Positions 28,746 to 38,445 are shown, numbered from the stretch's first letter. The stretch: DNA of 39,861 nucleotides from Humisphaera sp. (GCA_025351525.1 JANXVV010000331.1:1-39861), one strand, 5' to 3'. Numbers and translations are program-made. The notes: generated by a model from the sequence alone, not told the origin.

Positions 28746-28825
28746 GGAAACTGGTTGGTCATCGAGAGATACGCAAGGCGGATGCGGCCACAACCGATGA
28801 CGCCGAAGCGGGTGATTGAAGGCAT
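28746..28825 (-). pseudogene. Possible truncated 5' end of a Gfo/Idh/MocA-type oxidoreductase
   Basis: MPSITRFGVIGCGRIRLAYLSMTNQFP from ATG 28825 matches the Rossmann start (FGVIGCGRI) and stops making sense at the IS630 junction. Confidence 0.5.
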
Positions 28826-28903
28826 ATGTTGGCCTTAGACGCAAAGTGGTGAAAGACTTTGCTCATGGTTTACCGATTTCAATTTCTGCTATCATTCACA
28901 GGC

Positions 28904-29299
28904 ATGGCACGAGCAGCTGACATTCTTCAATTGTCTGCCGACATCGTTCAACTGTTTAATCCACATCGCGTGATACTGTTCGGGTCTTACGCCTACGGCA
29001 CGCCGACCGTGGATTCGGACGTGGACTTGCTCGTTGTGATGCCGCACGAAATTCCTGCTTCGAGGACTGCAACGCGAATCCGCCTTGGCGTCAATCCGAC
29101 CTTTCCGATGGATCTACTGGTGCGCACGGCCGCCGAATTGACGAAAGGTGCGGCGGAAAAGGATTGGTTCATCGTTGAAGTACTAGAGAAAGGGATCGTC
29201 CTGCATGACCACACAAACCGAGCAATGGGTGCGAAAGGCAGAAGCCGATTACGACGTCGTCTTGCTGCTGCGCCGGTCGCGCAAACCCAGCCGGTTTGA
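28904..29299 (+). CDS. MNT-type nucleotidyltransferase, putative antitoxin
   Basis: GSYAYGTPTVDSDVDLLVVMP (GSx10DxD pattern). Start at MARAADILQ (28904); track start is TTG 28859. Confidence 0.85.
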   Translation: MARAADILQLSADIVQLFNPHRVILFGSYAYGTPTVDSDVDLLVVMPHEIPASRTATRIRLGVNPTFPMDLLVRTAAELTKGAAEKDWFIVEVLEKGIVLHDHTNRAMGAKGRSRLRRRLAAAPVAQTQPV

Positions 29300-29591
29300 C
29301 GCGATTCGTTTTCACAGTCAGCAATGCGCGGAAAAATATCTGAAAGCACGTTTGCAAGAGGCGGGCTTACGCTTTCCTCGGACCCACGACCTGACTTCAC
29401 TTCTGTCGATGCTCGCGTTGATCGAACCGGGGTGGCAGCGGCTACACGCTGATTTAGCCACGCTGACCGACGCGGCGGTGGAGTTTCGTTATCCAAATAA
29501 CTGGTGTGGGCCTGATGATGCCCGTGAGGCATACAACACCTGCCACCGACTTCGGACTCTTGCACGTTTGGGCCTGGGACTGAAGAAATAG
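29205..29591 (+). CDS. HEPN domain protein, putative toxin of the MNT/HEPN pair
   Basis: QWVRKAEADYDVVLLLRRSRKPSRFDAIRFHSQQCAEKYLKARLQEAGLRFPRTHDLTSLL; RYPNNW near the C-terminus. Confidence 0.88.
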   Translation: MTTQTEQWVRKAEADYDVVLLLRRSRKPSRFDAIRFHSQQCAEKYLKARLQEAGLRFPRTHDLTSLLSMLALIEPGWQRLHADLATLTDAAVEFRYPNNWCGPDDAREAYNTCHRLRTLARLGLGLKK

Positions 29592-29613
29592 AGGCTGCTT
29601 ATGACTTTCACTC

Positions 29614-32600
29614 TCACGTCCACTCGCACAAAGATTCCACATACCCCCCCGACCCATCCCGCAACCAGCCATCCAGCTGCGCCTGATCCTTCAACTGCTG
29701 CCCCCGTTGCCGCGGCACGACGAAAAAGTTGCTTTCGATCCCCGGAACCGCAGACATATCGCTCCAGAGTTTTTCCCATTGGGCGACGGGGTAGATGTCT
29801 TCCTGTCCGTGGCCCCAGCGCTTTTTTACGTCTTTGAGCGTGATGTATGTCGGCAGCCGTGCGGCCAGCTCGCGGATTTGCATGGCCACTTTTTCGGGGT
29901 GGGCCAGATCGTCTTTCGTCAGGCCGAACGCGGCCAGCAGTTTGTCGACGTCGATCCATGTTGTCATGCTGTTGTAGTAGCTGAGCGCGAATTCATCTTC
30001 CTCGCGCGGCATGGCCAGGCCTTCCAGCAGCCGCACACGGCCATCGACGCGGGCCAGGCCGCCGCCGCGATCGTCGATCCGTTTGGTGATGACCTCGAAG
30101 CTCAGACAGGTTTGCCGCTCGGCGTGCAGGCCGAGCAGGGCGGGGTCGAGATCGGCACCGAGCGTGTCGATGTTGTGCAGCATCAGATATTTCAGGTTGG
30201 GACGCTCGATCAGCAAGCGGGCCAGCACCCCGTTGCGCAGGAGATTCGGCACCTCGAACCAATGGCCGACCGGATGCAGGCATTGCAGGGGGAGATTGTC
30301 GGTGTAGTCATTCCCCTCACCCGCTTCTTTGGCCCAGCCGATCAGCGCGGCGTGCAGGCTTTCCCGCACTTTCTGCTGCTGCTCATCGAGCATTTTTTGC
30401 GGCATCTCCTCCCACTGGAATCGCAGATCGCGCACCATCGGAATCATCCGCAGCCCGATCGCATGGCCGGCGGACAGATGCAGCGGGCCTTCGTAGCCAT
30501 ACCGGCTTTGTGCGGCCAAAAAGCTGTCGATCGGGCCCTGCGTGAGATAGCTGGTGGTGATGAGGTGGGCCGGCATCACGCCGCTCAATCGCCCGATGCG
30601 GCGGCTCTTGGCGAGGTGCGTTTCCAGAAACGTCCGATGCCGTCCGCCGAATTTGCAGAAAGGGTGCAGCCCTTTGACCACCCCCGCGCCCTGCGTCCAA
30701 CGGCTGCCGGAACCGGCGGCCAGGGTGATGACACCGACCATGCCGTTCGCCAGAAGATCGAGGCCGTAATCGCGATACTCCTCTTCCAGTCCGCCGGTAG
30801 TGTCCAGCACATCCTCCGGACGAACATCCTGAATCGTCGTGCTGGCAGGCAGGCGATTCTGGGCCAAACCGATTCGACCGTTGCGAAGCGAAGTGCGGAT
30901 TTTCTCGTGCTGCTCGCCGTCAAAACCATTTTGGTCGAGCAGCGTTTGCAGGTTGCTCTGGCCCGCCTCGGCCTTCTGACTTTTGGCGAAGAGGCGATCG
31001 AAGACCGTCTCGACCATCCCCGCCAGTTTCGGTTCGGTACGGCAGGCATGACCGAAACGCGCGAGCTCGATCCGCCGCAGCTTCGTGAGGCCACGCGGGT
31101 CGGTTCGCAGCAGGGCCGGAACCGTCATCGCATAATACGAAGGGGGAAACACCGCCTCATCACCCGGCTGCAATTCGGCGAAGGTGCCGTGCGGGTTGAT
31201 GGCAAAATCATACACCACCGGCGGCATCGCGAAGGGCAGTGCATTCTTCAACTCGCGCTGCAGATCGGTCATCGTCGCTTTAAGAAATTCCTGCGCCTCG
31301 GCCTTGCGTTCCGGCTTGAAGATGAAGCCCATCCCGCCGCCGCTCATGCCGCCGAGCATCCAGAAGCCCCAGAAGTCCGATCCGAAATGTTCCTTCGTGC
31401 GCTGGATCAGCGATTCGGTGTAGTAGTTGCTCGCCCAGGGGATGATCGCCTGGAGCGGGCCGTCGAAATTCCGCGTCGTCGCGCTGCCGACACCTTGGAT
31501 CGAACCGCTTTGAAGCGAGGCGAGAATCTCATCGAGGATCGACATCGCCGCCTTGCGGCCTTCCCATTCGGCGGCGGATCGAAGCAGATATTTCTCCGTG
31601 ACCATCTCCAGAATCGGCCCCACATTCTGAGCCATCCCGCCGTGAACGAGCACAAGGCTGTTCTGCAATTTGCGGCGGGTCTCATCGCTTGCATCGCGTT
31701 CGTCGAGAATGCGGTGATTCGGCAGCAGTCGACCCCGGCTGATGCCAAACTCCGGATCGTTTTCCCCGGCCCGCGAGCCTTCGATCAACTTCATGCCCGG
31801 CCACACCCCGCCCGAATCCTGCCAGCCGCCGCCGGATCCGCCGAGCCATTCACCGAGGATCGCCCGCGCGGCAACAAGCCGCCGTTCACCTTCCAGCAGC
31901 GGGCCGGTGAGTGATTTGGCCTGTCCGGTCGCCCGCATGCAGGCGGAGATGAGCGCGCCGAGCAGATTGGTCGACACCGCCAGCCGTGAGCCCTTGGGAA
32001 TGTTGTTGACGCAACTGACGATCTCCAGTCCCATGCCCGGCCCGATGACGCGCGCCAGCAGACCGCCCAGACTCTGCCCCGACCCTTCAATCCCCGGCGG
32101 CACGATGCCCGAGGCGATCACCGCCGCCTTCAGCAATCCCAGATAATCCTTGGCGAAGTCAAACACTTCCGACAACTCGGTGATATCCGCCTTCGCGCCG
32201 AGATCGACGCTGACCAGCCGCAGCACCGGTTCATCGATCACCCGCAGATACGCCTCCACCGGCGGACGCGGATGCGGATCGCGGCCATGCACCGCCAGAT
32301 CGATCGACACATTCAACACCCGCGCGCCCTCGGGGAAATCCATCCCAAGGAAAAAGATATCGCTCCACGCGCTGTGCGTCAGATCCATGCGCACCGGCGT
32401 CGTCTCCACCAGCACCGGCAGCGATCCATCGCCCGCCGGCTGCAGCAGCTCCCGGCGAATTCGCAGCGGTTGATCCGCCGGGTGCCCGACCCGAAACATC
32501 CATTGATTCCCGCGCACCGACCGCACCGATCGCCGCACCTGATTGGCGAGGGTTTGGAACGCCAGATCCTTGTACCCCGCCGCCAGCGCCGAGCAGATGC

Positions 32601-32934
32601 CATCGTTCGCACCATGCTCGGCCAGCGAACCGAGAAACACATCGATCGCCTCATCAAACCGTCGTGCCAGCAGATGGCCATACCCCTCGAACGGCACAAA
32701 ACTCTTCGTCGAACAATCCAGCTTGGGCGGCAGCAGAAACCGATGGATCGCGTACAAAAAGAACAGTGCCCGCACCCGCTGATACAGGTTGTCGCTCGTG
32801 CGGCGGAACGCATCCAAATCCGCGCACTCCACCAGCAACTGCTCCGGCGCAGCCGTCTGACAAACGCTCTCCAACGGCAAATCGCGAAGCGCGGGGTCGG
32901 GGGAGAGGATGATGCTGAGAAGTTTTCCGGGCAT
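29614..32934 (-). CDS. Bifunctional fusion: N-terminal GHMP sugar kinase (fucokinase-like) + C-terminal UDPGP-family uridylyltransferase
   Basis: Kinase part: [60 protein letters not shown]. Pyrophosphorylase part: [70 protein letters not shown]. Confidence 0.82.
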   Translation of the reverse strand: MPGKLLSIILSPDPALRDLPLESVCQTAAPEQLLVECADLDAFRRTSDNLYQRVRALFFLYAIHRFLLPPKLDCSTKSFVPFEGYGHLLARRFDEAIDVFLGSLAEHGANDGICSALAAGYKDLAFQTLANQVRRSVRSVRGNQWMFRVGHPADQPLRIRRELLQPAGDGSLPVLVETTPVRMDLTHSAWSDIFFLGMDFPEGARVLNVSIDLAVHGRDPHPRPPVEAYLRVIDEPVLRLVSVDLGAKADITELSEVFDFAKDYLGLLKAAVIASGIVPPGIEGSGQSLGGLLARVIGPGMGLEIVSCVNNIPKGSRLAVSTNLLGALISACMRATGQAKSLTGPLLEGERRLVAARAILGEWLGGSGGGWQDSGGVWPGMKLIEGSRAGENDPEFGISRGRLLPNHRILDERDASDETRRKLQNSLVLVHGGMAQNVGPILEMVTEKYLLRSAAEWEGRKAAMSILDEILASLQSGSIQGVGSATTRNFDGPLQAIIPWASNYYTESLIQRTKEHFGSDFWGFWMLGGMSGGGMGFIFKPERKAEAQEFLKATMTDLQRELKNALPFAMPPVVYDFAINPHGTFAELQPGDEAVFPPSYYAMTVPALLRTDPRGLTKLRRIELARFGHACRTEPKLAGMVETVFDRLFAKSQKAEAGQSNLQTLLDQNGFDGEQHEKIRTSLRNGRIGLAQNRLPASTTIQDVRPEDVLDTTGGLEEEYRDYGLDLLANGMVGVITLAAGSGSRWTQGAGVVKGLHPFCKFGGRHRTFLETHLAKSRRIGRLSGVMPAHLITTSYLTQGPIDSFLAAQSRYGYEGPLHLSAGHAIGLRMIPMVRDLRFQWEEMPQKMLDEQQQKVRESLHAALIGWAKEAGEGNDYTDNLPLQCLHPVGHWFEVPNLLRNGVLARLLIERPNLKYLMLHNIDTLGADLDPALLGLHAERQTCLSFEVITKRIDDRGGGLARVDGRVRLLEGLAMPREEDEFALSYYNSMTTWIDVDKLLAAFGLTKDDLAHPEKVAMQIRELAARLPTYITLKDVKKRWGHGQEDIYPVAQWEKLWSDMSAVPGIESNFFVVPRQRGQQLKDQAQLDGWLRDGSGGYVESLCEWT

Positions 32935-32990
32935 GGGGGATTCGTTGGTGAGGGTGGGTCTTTGCTTGTCAGATCGGTATTGCTATTCTT

Positions 32991-33067
32991 AAAACGTAAA
33001 ACGTAAAAAGAAATACAAATGCCTTCTCTTATCTTTCTTTTTACGTTTTACGTTTTACGTTTTACGT
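32991..33067. repeat. Inverted repeat of ACGTTTT units between the fusion gene and the GalU-like gene
   Basis: AAAACGTAAAACGTAAAAAGAAA (32991-33013) is the exact reverse complement of TTTCTTTTTACGTTTTACGTTTT (33034-33056); ACGTTTT units continue to 33067. Confidence 0.93.
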
Positions 33068-33912
33068 CTCCCTTCCCTCCCCCCCATCAACTCCAGCAAA
33101 TCCATCAAAACCTCCTCCCGATCCTTCCCATCCAGCGCCAGTGCGAGTTGCCCGATCAGCAGCCCGTATTTCACGCCGATGTTGTGCCGATGGCCGGCCA
33201 GTTCCATCGCCAGGTATCGTTCGCGCCCGGCCAGTTTCGCCAGCGCCGGGGATAGCTGCACCATTGCCCCGCCGCTGGATTGGGCGATGAGTTCACCGAG
33301 GATTTCCATCACCGCCGCCGTCAGCACATGCATCCCGAAGAAGCACAGATAATGGCCGGCGCGCAAGCCGGGGACGATCAAATTCTGCTCCGCCTCCGTC
33401 GGCGTGGGCTTCTCGGCGACGGTCTCCACCTCATAGAGGTTGCCGATGTTCTGCACCCGCCTTCCGCCGACGGTGCCGTAGTAGGGCAACATGCTTTCGC
33501 GGGTCGCCTGCACCGCCGAAACGCTGCACGATTCGGCCCGGGCCACTTCCACCAGTTGCGCGGCGCAGCGTTTATCGCCGCTGCTTAAATACAGATGATC
33601 GCTGACAAGATGCAGGAACGGCTCATTGCCGACAAACTGCCGCGCGCAATACAGGGCATGGCCGTATCCCGTCGGCTGCGGCTGTTCGATGAACGAGAGC
33701 ATCTCCGCCTTGGCCCCGGCGGCGGTGGCATACGCCTGCTGGTCACCGGGCGCGAGGACGATGCCGATATCCGTGATGCCCGCCGCGACGGCTTCCTCAA
33801 TTATGACCTGCAGCGCCGATTTGGTGATGCCATCCCGATCCACCAGCGTCTGCAACGGTAACCCGCGCTGCGACCGACCGGCCGAGGTAATGACCGCTTT
33901 CTTGATTTGCAT
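33055..33912 (-). CDS. GalU-like nucleotidyltransferase (NTP_transferase family) with atypical signature
   Basis: [56 protein letters not shown]...[22 protein letters not shown]...[36 protein letters not shown]. Confidence 0.85.
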   Translation of the reverse strand: MQIKKAVITSAGRSQRGLPLQTLVDRDGITKSALQVIIEEAVAAGITDIGIVLAPGDQQAYATAAGAKAEMLSFIEQPQPTGYGHALYCARQFVGNEPFLHLVSDHLYLSSGDKRCAAQLVEVARAESCSVSAVQATRESMLPYYGTVGGRRVQNIGNLYEVETVAEKPTPTEAEQNLIVPGLRAGHYLCFFGMHVLTAAVMEILGELIAQSSGGAMVQLSPALAKLAGRERYLAMELAGHRHNIGVKYGLLIGQLALALDGKDREEVLMDLLELMGGREGRRKT

Positions 33913-34009
33913 GAGACGACGATCCTTCCGTTTTTCCCAGGACGATACGGGCCGGGGAGAGAATGCCCGCGAACGGTGGATCGGTCAACACTCCCGCGCT
34001 TTTTCATAT

Positions 34010-34059
34010 AGCCCGGCGTTTACGCCGGTTGACGTTTCCCCGGCGTAAACGCCGGGCTA
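34010..34059. repeat. Paired palindrome, family C
   Basis: AGCCCGGCGTTTACGCCGG (34010-34028) and CCGGCGTAAACGCCGGGCTA (34040-34059), inverted. Confidence 0.92.
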
Positions 34060-34292
34060 CCGAGGAAAAACCGCAGGCTCTGCCGCTCCGGCGCAACGGG
34101 TCGATTGGAGATCCGGGGGAACCGGTTTTGGTGGTGGCGTCGCGGCGACGGGCCCAAGGGCGTTGGTTTCATTCGCACCGGAAAAGCAGCGCTGCCTTGC
34201 CGACCTCGCCGCGATTTCCCACGTTGCCGACTTCGCGCGACTCCGCCTACACTTCATCCCGTGAATCAACCCCCCTGACAAAGGAACCCCCC

Positions 34293-34916
34293 ATGGCTCA
34301 AAAAAGTACGATGGAACGCAGCGGCAGAAAAAACAATGCGGAATCCCCTTCCGGCCAGAGCGGCGCCGCGCCGCTGATGCACCAGCGCGGCCGCGCAACG
34401 CAGAAATACGGCACGGTCGTCAAGATGGCGATCGGATTGGAGTTGAGCGTCTGCAAGGAGATCTGCGGACGGCTCAACCAACTGCTGGCCGACACGATGA
34501 CGATTCGCGATCTCTATAAAAAGTGTCACTGGCAGGTGGCCGGTCACACGTTTTATCAATTGCACCTGCTGTTCGACAAGCACTATGAGGAGCAGAGTGA
34601 GTTGGTGGACACGATCGCTGAACGCATCCAACTGCTCGGCGGGGTCAGCATCGCGATGGCGGCGGATGTGGCGGAGTTGACCTCGATCGAGCGCCCGCCC
34701 AAAGACCGCGAAGAGGTGCCGGTGCAGATCTCCCGCCTGCTGGAAGCCCACGAGCTGATCCTGAAGCTGGCCCGCGAGATTGCCGAAAAGGCGGATGACC
34801 TGGGGGATGTCGGCACGAATGACACGCTCGCCAGCGAAGTGGTTCGGAAGAACGAATTCCAGGCGTGGTTTGTGTCGGAACATGTGGTCGAGGCGCCGTT
34901 GGTGCAGGCGGAGTGA
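34293..34916 (+). CDS. dps: Dps/ferritin-like DNA starvation protein
   Basis: LYKKCHWQVAGHTFYQLHLLFDKHYEEQSELVDTIAERIQLLGGVSIAMAADVAELTSIERPP; start MAQKSTMERS within the longer track ORF. Confidence 0.93.
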   Translation: MAQKSTMERSGRKNNAESPSGQSGAAPLMHQRGRATQKYGTVVKMAIGLELSVCKEICGRLNQLLADTMTIRDLYKKCHWQVAGHTFYQLHLLFDKHYEEQSELVDTIAERIQLLGGVSIAMAADVAELTSIERPPKDREEVPVQISRLLEAHELILKLAREIAEKADDLGDVGTNDTLASEVVRKNEFQAWFVSEHVVEAPLVQAE

Positions 34917-34927
34917 AGGGTGAAACT

Positions 34928-35083
34928 CGCGAATGAATGACGAAACCCGCAGATGAATAACGAATGACGAAATTCGAATTCGCGAATCGATGACGAATGA
35001 ATCAATGTTCAAAACGAAAGGCCGAATGTCCGCTCGTCGTTTCGTCATTTCCCCCTTCGAGTTTCGTGAATTCGTCATTCAAT
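34928..35083. repeat. Degenerate GAATGACGAA-type repeat region with inverted copies
   Basis: Multiple GAATGACGAA/AATGACGAAA units near 34930-35000 and inverted TTTCGTCATT / TTCGTCATTC near 35040-35083. Confidence 0.75.
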
Positions 35084-35115
35084 CCGCCTCACTTCTTCAG
35101 CCCGAATTCCGCGCA

Positions 35116-35147
35116 TAAAAAAGGGGACGCGATGAACTCGCGTCCCC
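35116..35147 (-). terminator. Rho-independent terminator of the CTERM-type protein gene
   Basis: Perfect 10-bp stem GGGGACGCGA/TCGCGTCCCC with TGAAC loop (35123-35147), followed on the minus strand by TTTTTT; 35 nt after the stop. Confidence 0.88.
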
Positions 35148-35182
35148 GGAAACTTTAACGGTGAATCAACCGAACGGATCGC

Positions 35183-35836
35183 TCAGCGGAGAGCGAGGCG
35201 GCCACGGCTCAGGGTGAGGGTCACACCGGCCAGGCACAGGAGGGCGGAGAGGAAAGCCGGGGGGAGCGGGACGCCCGGTCCGCCGCCGCCGAGCGGAATG
35301 ACGGCGAACGCCAGGGCGGGACCGGCGGTGATGCCCGGGGAGCCGGGGCTGGCGGAGGCACCGTCGAGGGCGTCCAGGAACGACAGCGAGATGCTGCCGG
35401 TGCCGAGCGCGGCGGCGGTCATCTTGAAGCTGAAGAAATTCCCGTTGACGAAGATCTGGCTTGCGGGCAGGGCGCTAAAGGTTTGGAAGTCGGTCTCGGC
35501 GAAATTCGGACCGCTGAGGGTGCTCACATCAGGGTTGCCCGATCCGCCCGGAACGATGGGACCGACGGTGACCGCCGTTGGGGCACTGAGGGCGGTGCCG
35601 GTGTATTGGGCCGTAGCCGAGAGGAGATTCAGGGTCTCCGCCATGCCTAAACCGCTGAGAATCACGTTGACGGTGAACGTATCACCCACATGCAGCGTGG
35701 TGAGAGTGGTGGTGGAACTGATCGACATCGTCAGCGGTGCGGCGGTGACCCCGGCGGCCCCGAGAAGGGTGCCGACGGTCACCAGCAGCGAGCCGGCGAG
35801 TCGGGTACATAACGGATTGAACAGTGAACGAAACAT
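35183..35836 (-). CDS. Exported cohesin-like protein with VPLPPA/PEP-CTERM-like C-terminal sorting signal
   Basis: N-terminal hydrophobic signal; LHVGDTFTVNVILSGLG; C-terminal GVPLPPAFLSALLCLAGVTLTLSRGRLALR (VPLPPA + TM + Arg). Confidence 0.8.
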   Translation of the reverse strand: MFRSLFNPLCTRLAGSLLVTVGTLLGAAGVTAAPLTMSISSTTTLTTLHVGDTFTVNVILSGLGMAETLNLLSATAQYTGTALSAPTAVTVGPIVPGGSGNPDVSTLSGPNFAETDFQTFSALPASQIFVNGNFFSFKMTAAALGTGSISLSFLDALDGASASPGSPGITAGPALAFAVIPLGGGGPGVPLPPAFLSALLCLAGVTLTLSRGRLALR

Positions 35837-35901
35837 GAGATCTCTCCTTTAGAGATAATTGGCCTTTTTCGGACCCACGAAACAAGCGAAACGTGCCCGT
35901 T

Positions 35902-35936
35902 GCGCGGGCGGCCCGGAACACCCGGGCCGCCCGCGC
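35902..35936. other. Strong GC-rich hairpin between two minus-strand exported-protein genes
   Basis: Perfect 15-bp stem GCGCGGGCGGCCCGG / CCGGGCCGCCCGCGC with a 5-nt loop; no T-tract on either side. Confidence 0.9.
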
Positions 35937-35955
35937 GACGGAGCGATTGCAAACA

Positions 35956-38046
35956 TCAGTTGACCTGTCCGGAACCCACGCCGATCAGGGTATCAGCGGC
36001 GATGTTGGTCAGGAAGAAATCCTGTCCGAGACCGCTGATGAGCACATTGGGCGAACCATCATCGAGGATGTTGCCATTGAGCGGGAAGCCTGCGGCAGCG
36101 CCAGCGCCGGTCTTAAGATTATTCACGCGCACGGCGAAGGTATTGGCTCCGCCCCACTCATTGCTCAGTGCAACCAGTGAAGCGGTGGTCGAATCATAAC
36201 TGGTCGATCCCGCAATCAGCAGATCACTGCCATTGCCGCCCTGGAGCGTGTCCGAACCCGCACCACCGATGAGGATGTTGGCTCCGCCGCCTCCGTAAAG
36301 CGAGTCGCTGCCGATGCCACCGAGAACGATGTCGTTGCCGCCACCTCCGCGAATGGTGTCATTGCCTGCGCCACCGAAGATAATGGCGCCGCGGGTAACG
36401 TTCGCATCTACGGAGAGATAGTCGTTGCCGTCGAGGCCGTTGATGATGATCTTACCGGTCGGCGAATAGGTGCCGATGATGACATTGCCGAACCGGACGC
36501 TCAGCAGCGAACCGCTGGCGTTGGCTTTGGCAACGCGGATCGTATCGTCGCAGTTGGTGCCGTCGACTTCGAGATTGCCGCCGCTGTCGATCTTGGCACC
36601 GGAGATAAACGCCGCGCTGGTGGCCCCGGCGGCACTGGCGGCACCATGATTGTCGGTGACGACGAAGCTGATGGTATACGTACCCGGTGCGGCATACGCA
36701 TGGTTGGCGGTGATGGTGTGCGTGGCTTCGTTCACAATGCCGGTCACGGCGGGTGTGCCGTCCCCGAAACTAACCAACGCGGTATGCGTATCAGCGACGT
36801 CCGCATCAGAAAACGTTCCGATAAATGCGACCGGCTGACCCTGCAACGTGTCACCGCACGGCGCGGCACTGTTGTTGGTGTTCGATACGATGATCGGCGT
36901 CGCGTTGATTGCAGCGCCCCAGGTGATGGCGGCAATTTCAGACGTCTGGGTCTTGCTCGTGCTGTCGACAAAGGTCGCCTTCACCGAGTCAATGCCAAGA
37001 AGTGCACTGGTATATGAGAAGGTCGCTTGACCCGCTGAGTTGGTGATGCCGGTTCCGGTCAGTCCGGTATTGGGGCCGCTGACGACCGTGAACGTGACAG
37101 TCGTACCGACGACCGGTGTGCCGACCGCTGGAGTATTGGTGGTCACAGTGGCCGTCAGTGTTTCAGTTGTGCCAATGCTCTTTGTATCGGTCAGAGGGGC
37201 AATGTGGATGTTGCTGACGACGGTCACACCCGCACCGCGAACCAGCACGTAGGGATTACCGACAGTACCGTCGGAAGCCACGAACGCACCCTGGCCCACA
37301 GCGATGGCTAAGGGTGTAAAACTTGGGTCGAAGGAATCAAACGCCTCATGCGTCGAATTACTCCAGTTGGAGAGGCTCGCATCGGTTTCACCAACAAGGG
37401 TCGGGTGCGCGGCCACCACGTGAATGATGTTGGTGTTTGTGCTGCGAGCGGTCCATAACCCTGAACCGCCGAATGCGTCGAGTACCGGCACGACGGTGTT
37501 AGGGGCGGCCGAAGCAAAGGCGCAGCTCAATGAAAAATACATTCCCGTCTTGCCCACCTGATTCACGGCGAAGTCGACGCTATTGACGGTCAGCGTATGC
37601 GCTCCGGCGATCGAGTTATGGAAAACCGGGTCGGTACCGTTAATGATAATGTTTCCGTTGACAATCGGACCCCAGACGGCCTTATTCGCATTGAGCGTAT
37701 TAAATTCCGCCGGATTGCCGAAGTCGTTACACGTCGGATCGCCGACGATCAAAGCGCGATAGCTGGCGAAATCGGCCTGACTTTTGGCGGTCCAACCGGC
37801 GTCATCGACGACTTCGACGGTCATCCCCTGCGCGACGGCTTCGGTGGCTTCCAGGCTTGAGGTGCCGCCTGTCACGGTGGTGCCGTAAATAAGCACGGTG
37901 TGGTCGTTGCCGGCGCCGCTTAGCAAGGTGCGCATCTCCAACGATTCGATCACCGCTTTCGCCGAGGCCATCCGGATGCAACGCCGGGCCGAATTGACGG
38001 CTTCCACGCGCTGCTGAATCTTTCGACTGATCCATTGACTTCCCAT
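35956..38046 (-). CDS. Exported protein with LEPR-like motif, Ig-like and PKD-like domains and RTX Ca-binding repeats
   Basis: Start MGSQWISRKIQQ with AGGAG upstream; VIESLEMRTLLSG; DVADTHTALVSFGDGTPAV...HAYAAPGTYTISFVVTDNHG (PKD-like); FGGAGNDTIRGGGGNDIVLGGIGSDSLYGGGGANILIGGAGSDTLQGGNGSDLL (RTX). Confidence 0.88.
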   Translation of the reverse strand: MGSQWISRKIQQRVEAVNSARRCIRMASAKAVIESLEMRTLLSGAGNDHTVLIYGTTVTGGTSSLEATEAVAQGMTVEVVDDAGWTAKSQADFASYRALIVGDPTCNDFGNPAEFNTLNANKAVWGPIVNGNIIINGTDPVFHNSIAGAHTLTVNSVDFAVNQVGKTGMYFSLSCAFASAAPNTVVPVLDAFGGSGLWTARSTNTNIIHVVAAHPTLVGETDASLSNWSNSTHEAFDSFDPSFTPLAIAVGQGAFVASDGTVGNPYVLVRGAGVTVVSNIHIAPLTDTKSIGTTETLTATVTTNTPAVGTPVVGTTVTFTVVSGPNTGLTGTGITNSAGQATFSYTSALLGIDSVKATFVDSTSKTQTSEIAAITWGAAINATPIIVSNTNNSAAPCGDTLQGQPVAFIGTFSDADVADTHTALVSFGDGTPAVTGIVNEATHTITANHAYAAPGTYTISFVVTDNHGAASAAGATSAAFISGAKIDSGGNLEVDGTNCDDTIRVAKANASGSLLSVRFGNVIIGTYSPTGKIIINGLDGNDYLSVDANVTRGAIIFGGAGNDTIRGGGGNDIVLGGIGSDSLYGGGGANILIGGAGSDTLQGGNGSDLLIAGSTSYDSTTASLVALSNEWGGANTFAVRVNNLKTGAGAAAGFPLNGNILDDGSPNVLISGLGQDFFLTNIAADTLIGVGSGQVN

Positions 38047-38445
38047 GATCTTTCTCCTTTTCCAAATGTTGCGCCGGGGCCACCGGCCGCAAATGAATGA
38101 GATGGGTGCGACGAGGCTGTCCCGCGACAGCCACACGCACGATCTTTAATTTTAAGCGAATGCCGATCGGCTGATCCGAAAAAAAACGGGCGCTCCGAAA
38201 ATCAATTTTTCATTCCGCTTGATTTGAAAGCACACCGCTTCTACTACCCGATACCCGACAACCCACTGCAACCCACGAACTAATTTTAGAAGCACTTCAA
38301 ACTGCTGTCGGGTTTGAACGTGAACGAGCTTACTTACCCAAAGAAAAATAACAAGCGGAAAATATGCAAAATAAAAAATTTTCGGGCATCGGATTTTGAC
38401 TGATGGCCTCGCCCGGTTTAACGAATTCGTTCACCCCGGGTATAA

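Noticed and set aside
28607-28825. 72-aa minus-strand ORF as an intact gene
   Set aside because: Only the first ~26 residues resemble a known family; the rest is IS630 sequence read in the wrong frame.
29707-31914. 735-aa + strand ORF
   Set aside because: Antisense to the kinase/pyrophosphorylase fusion, which has clear family motifs; no recognisable motif on this strand.
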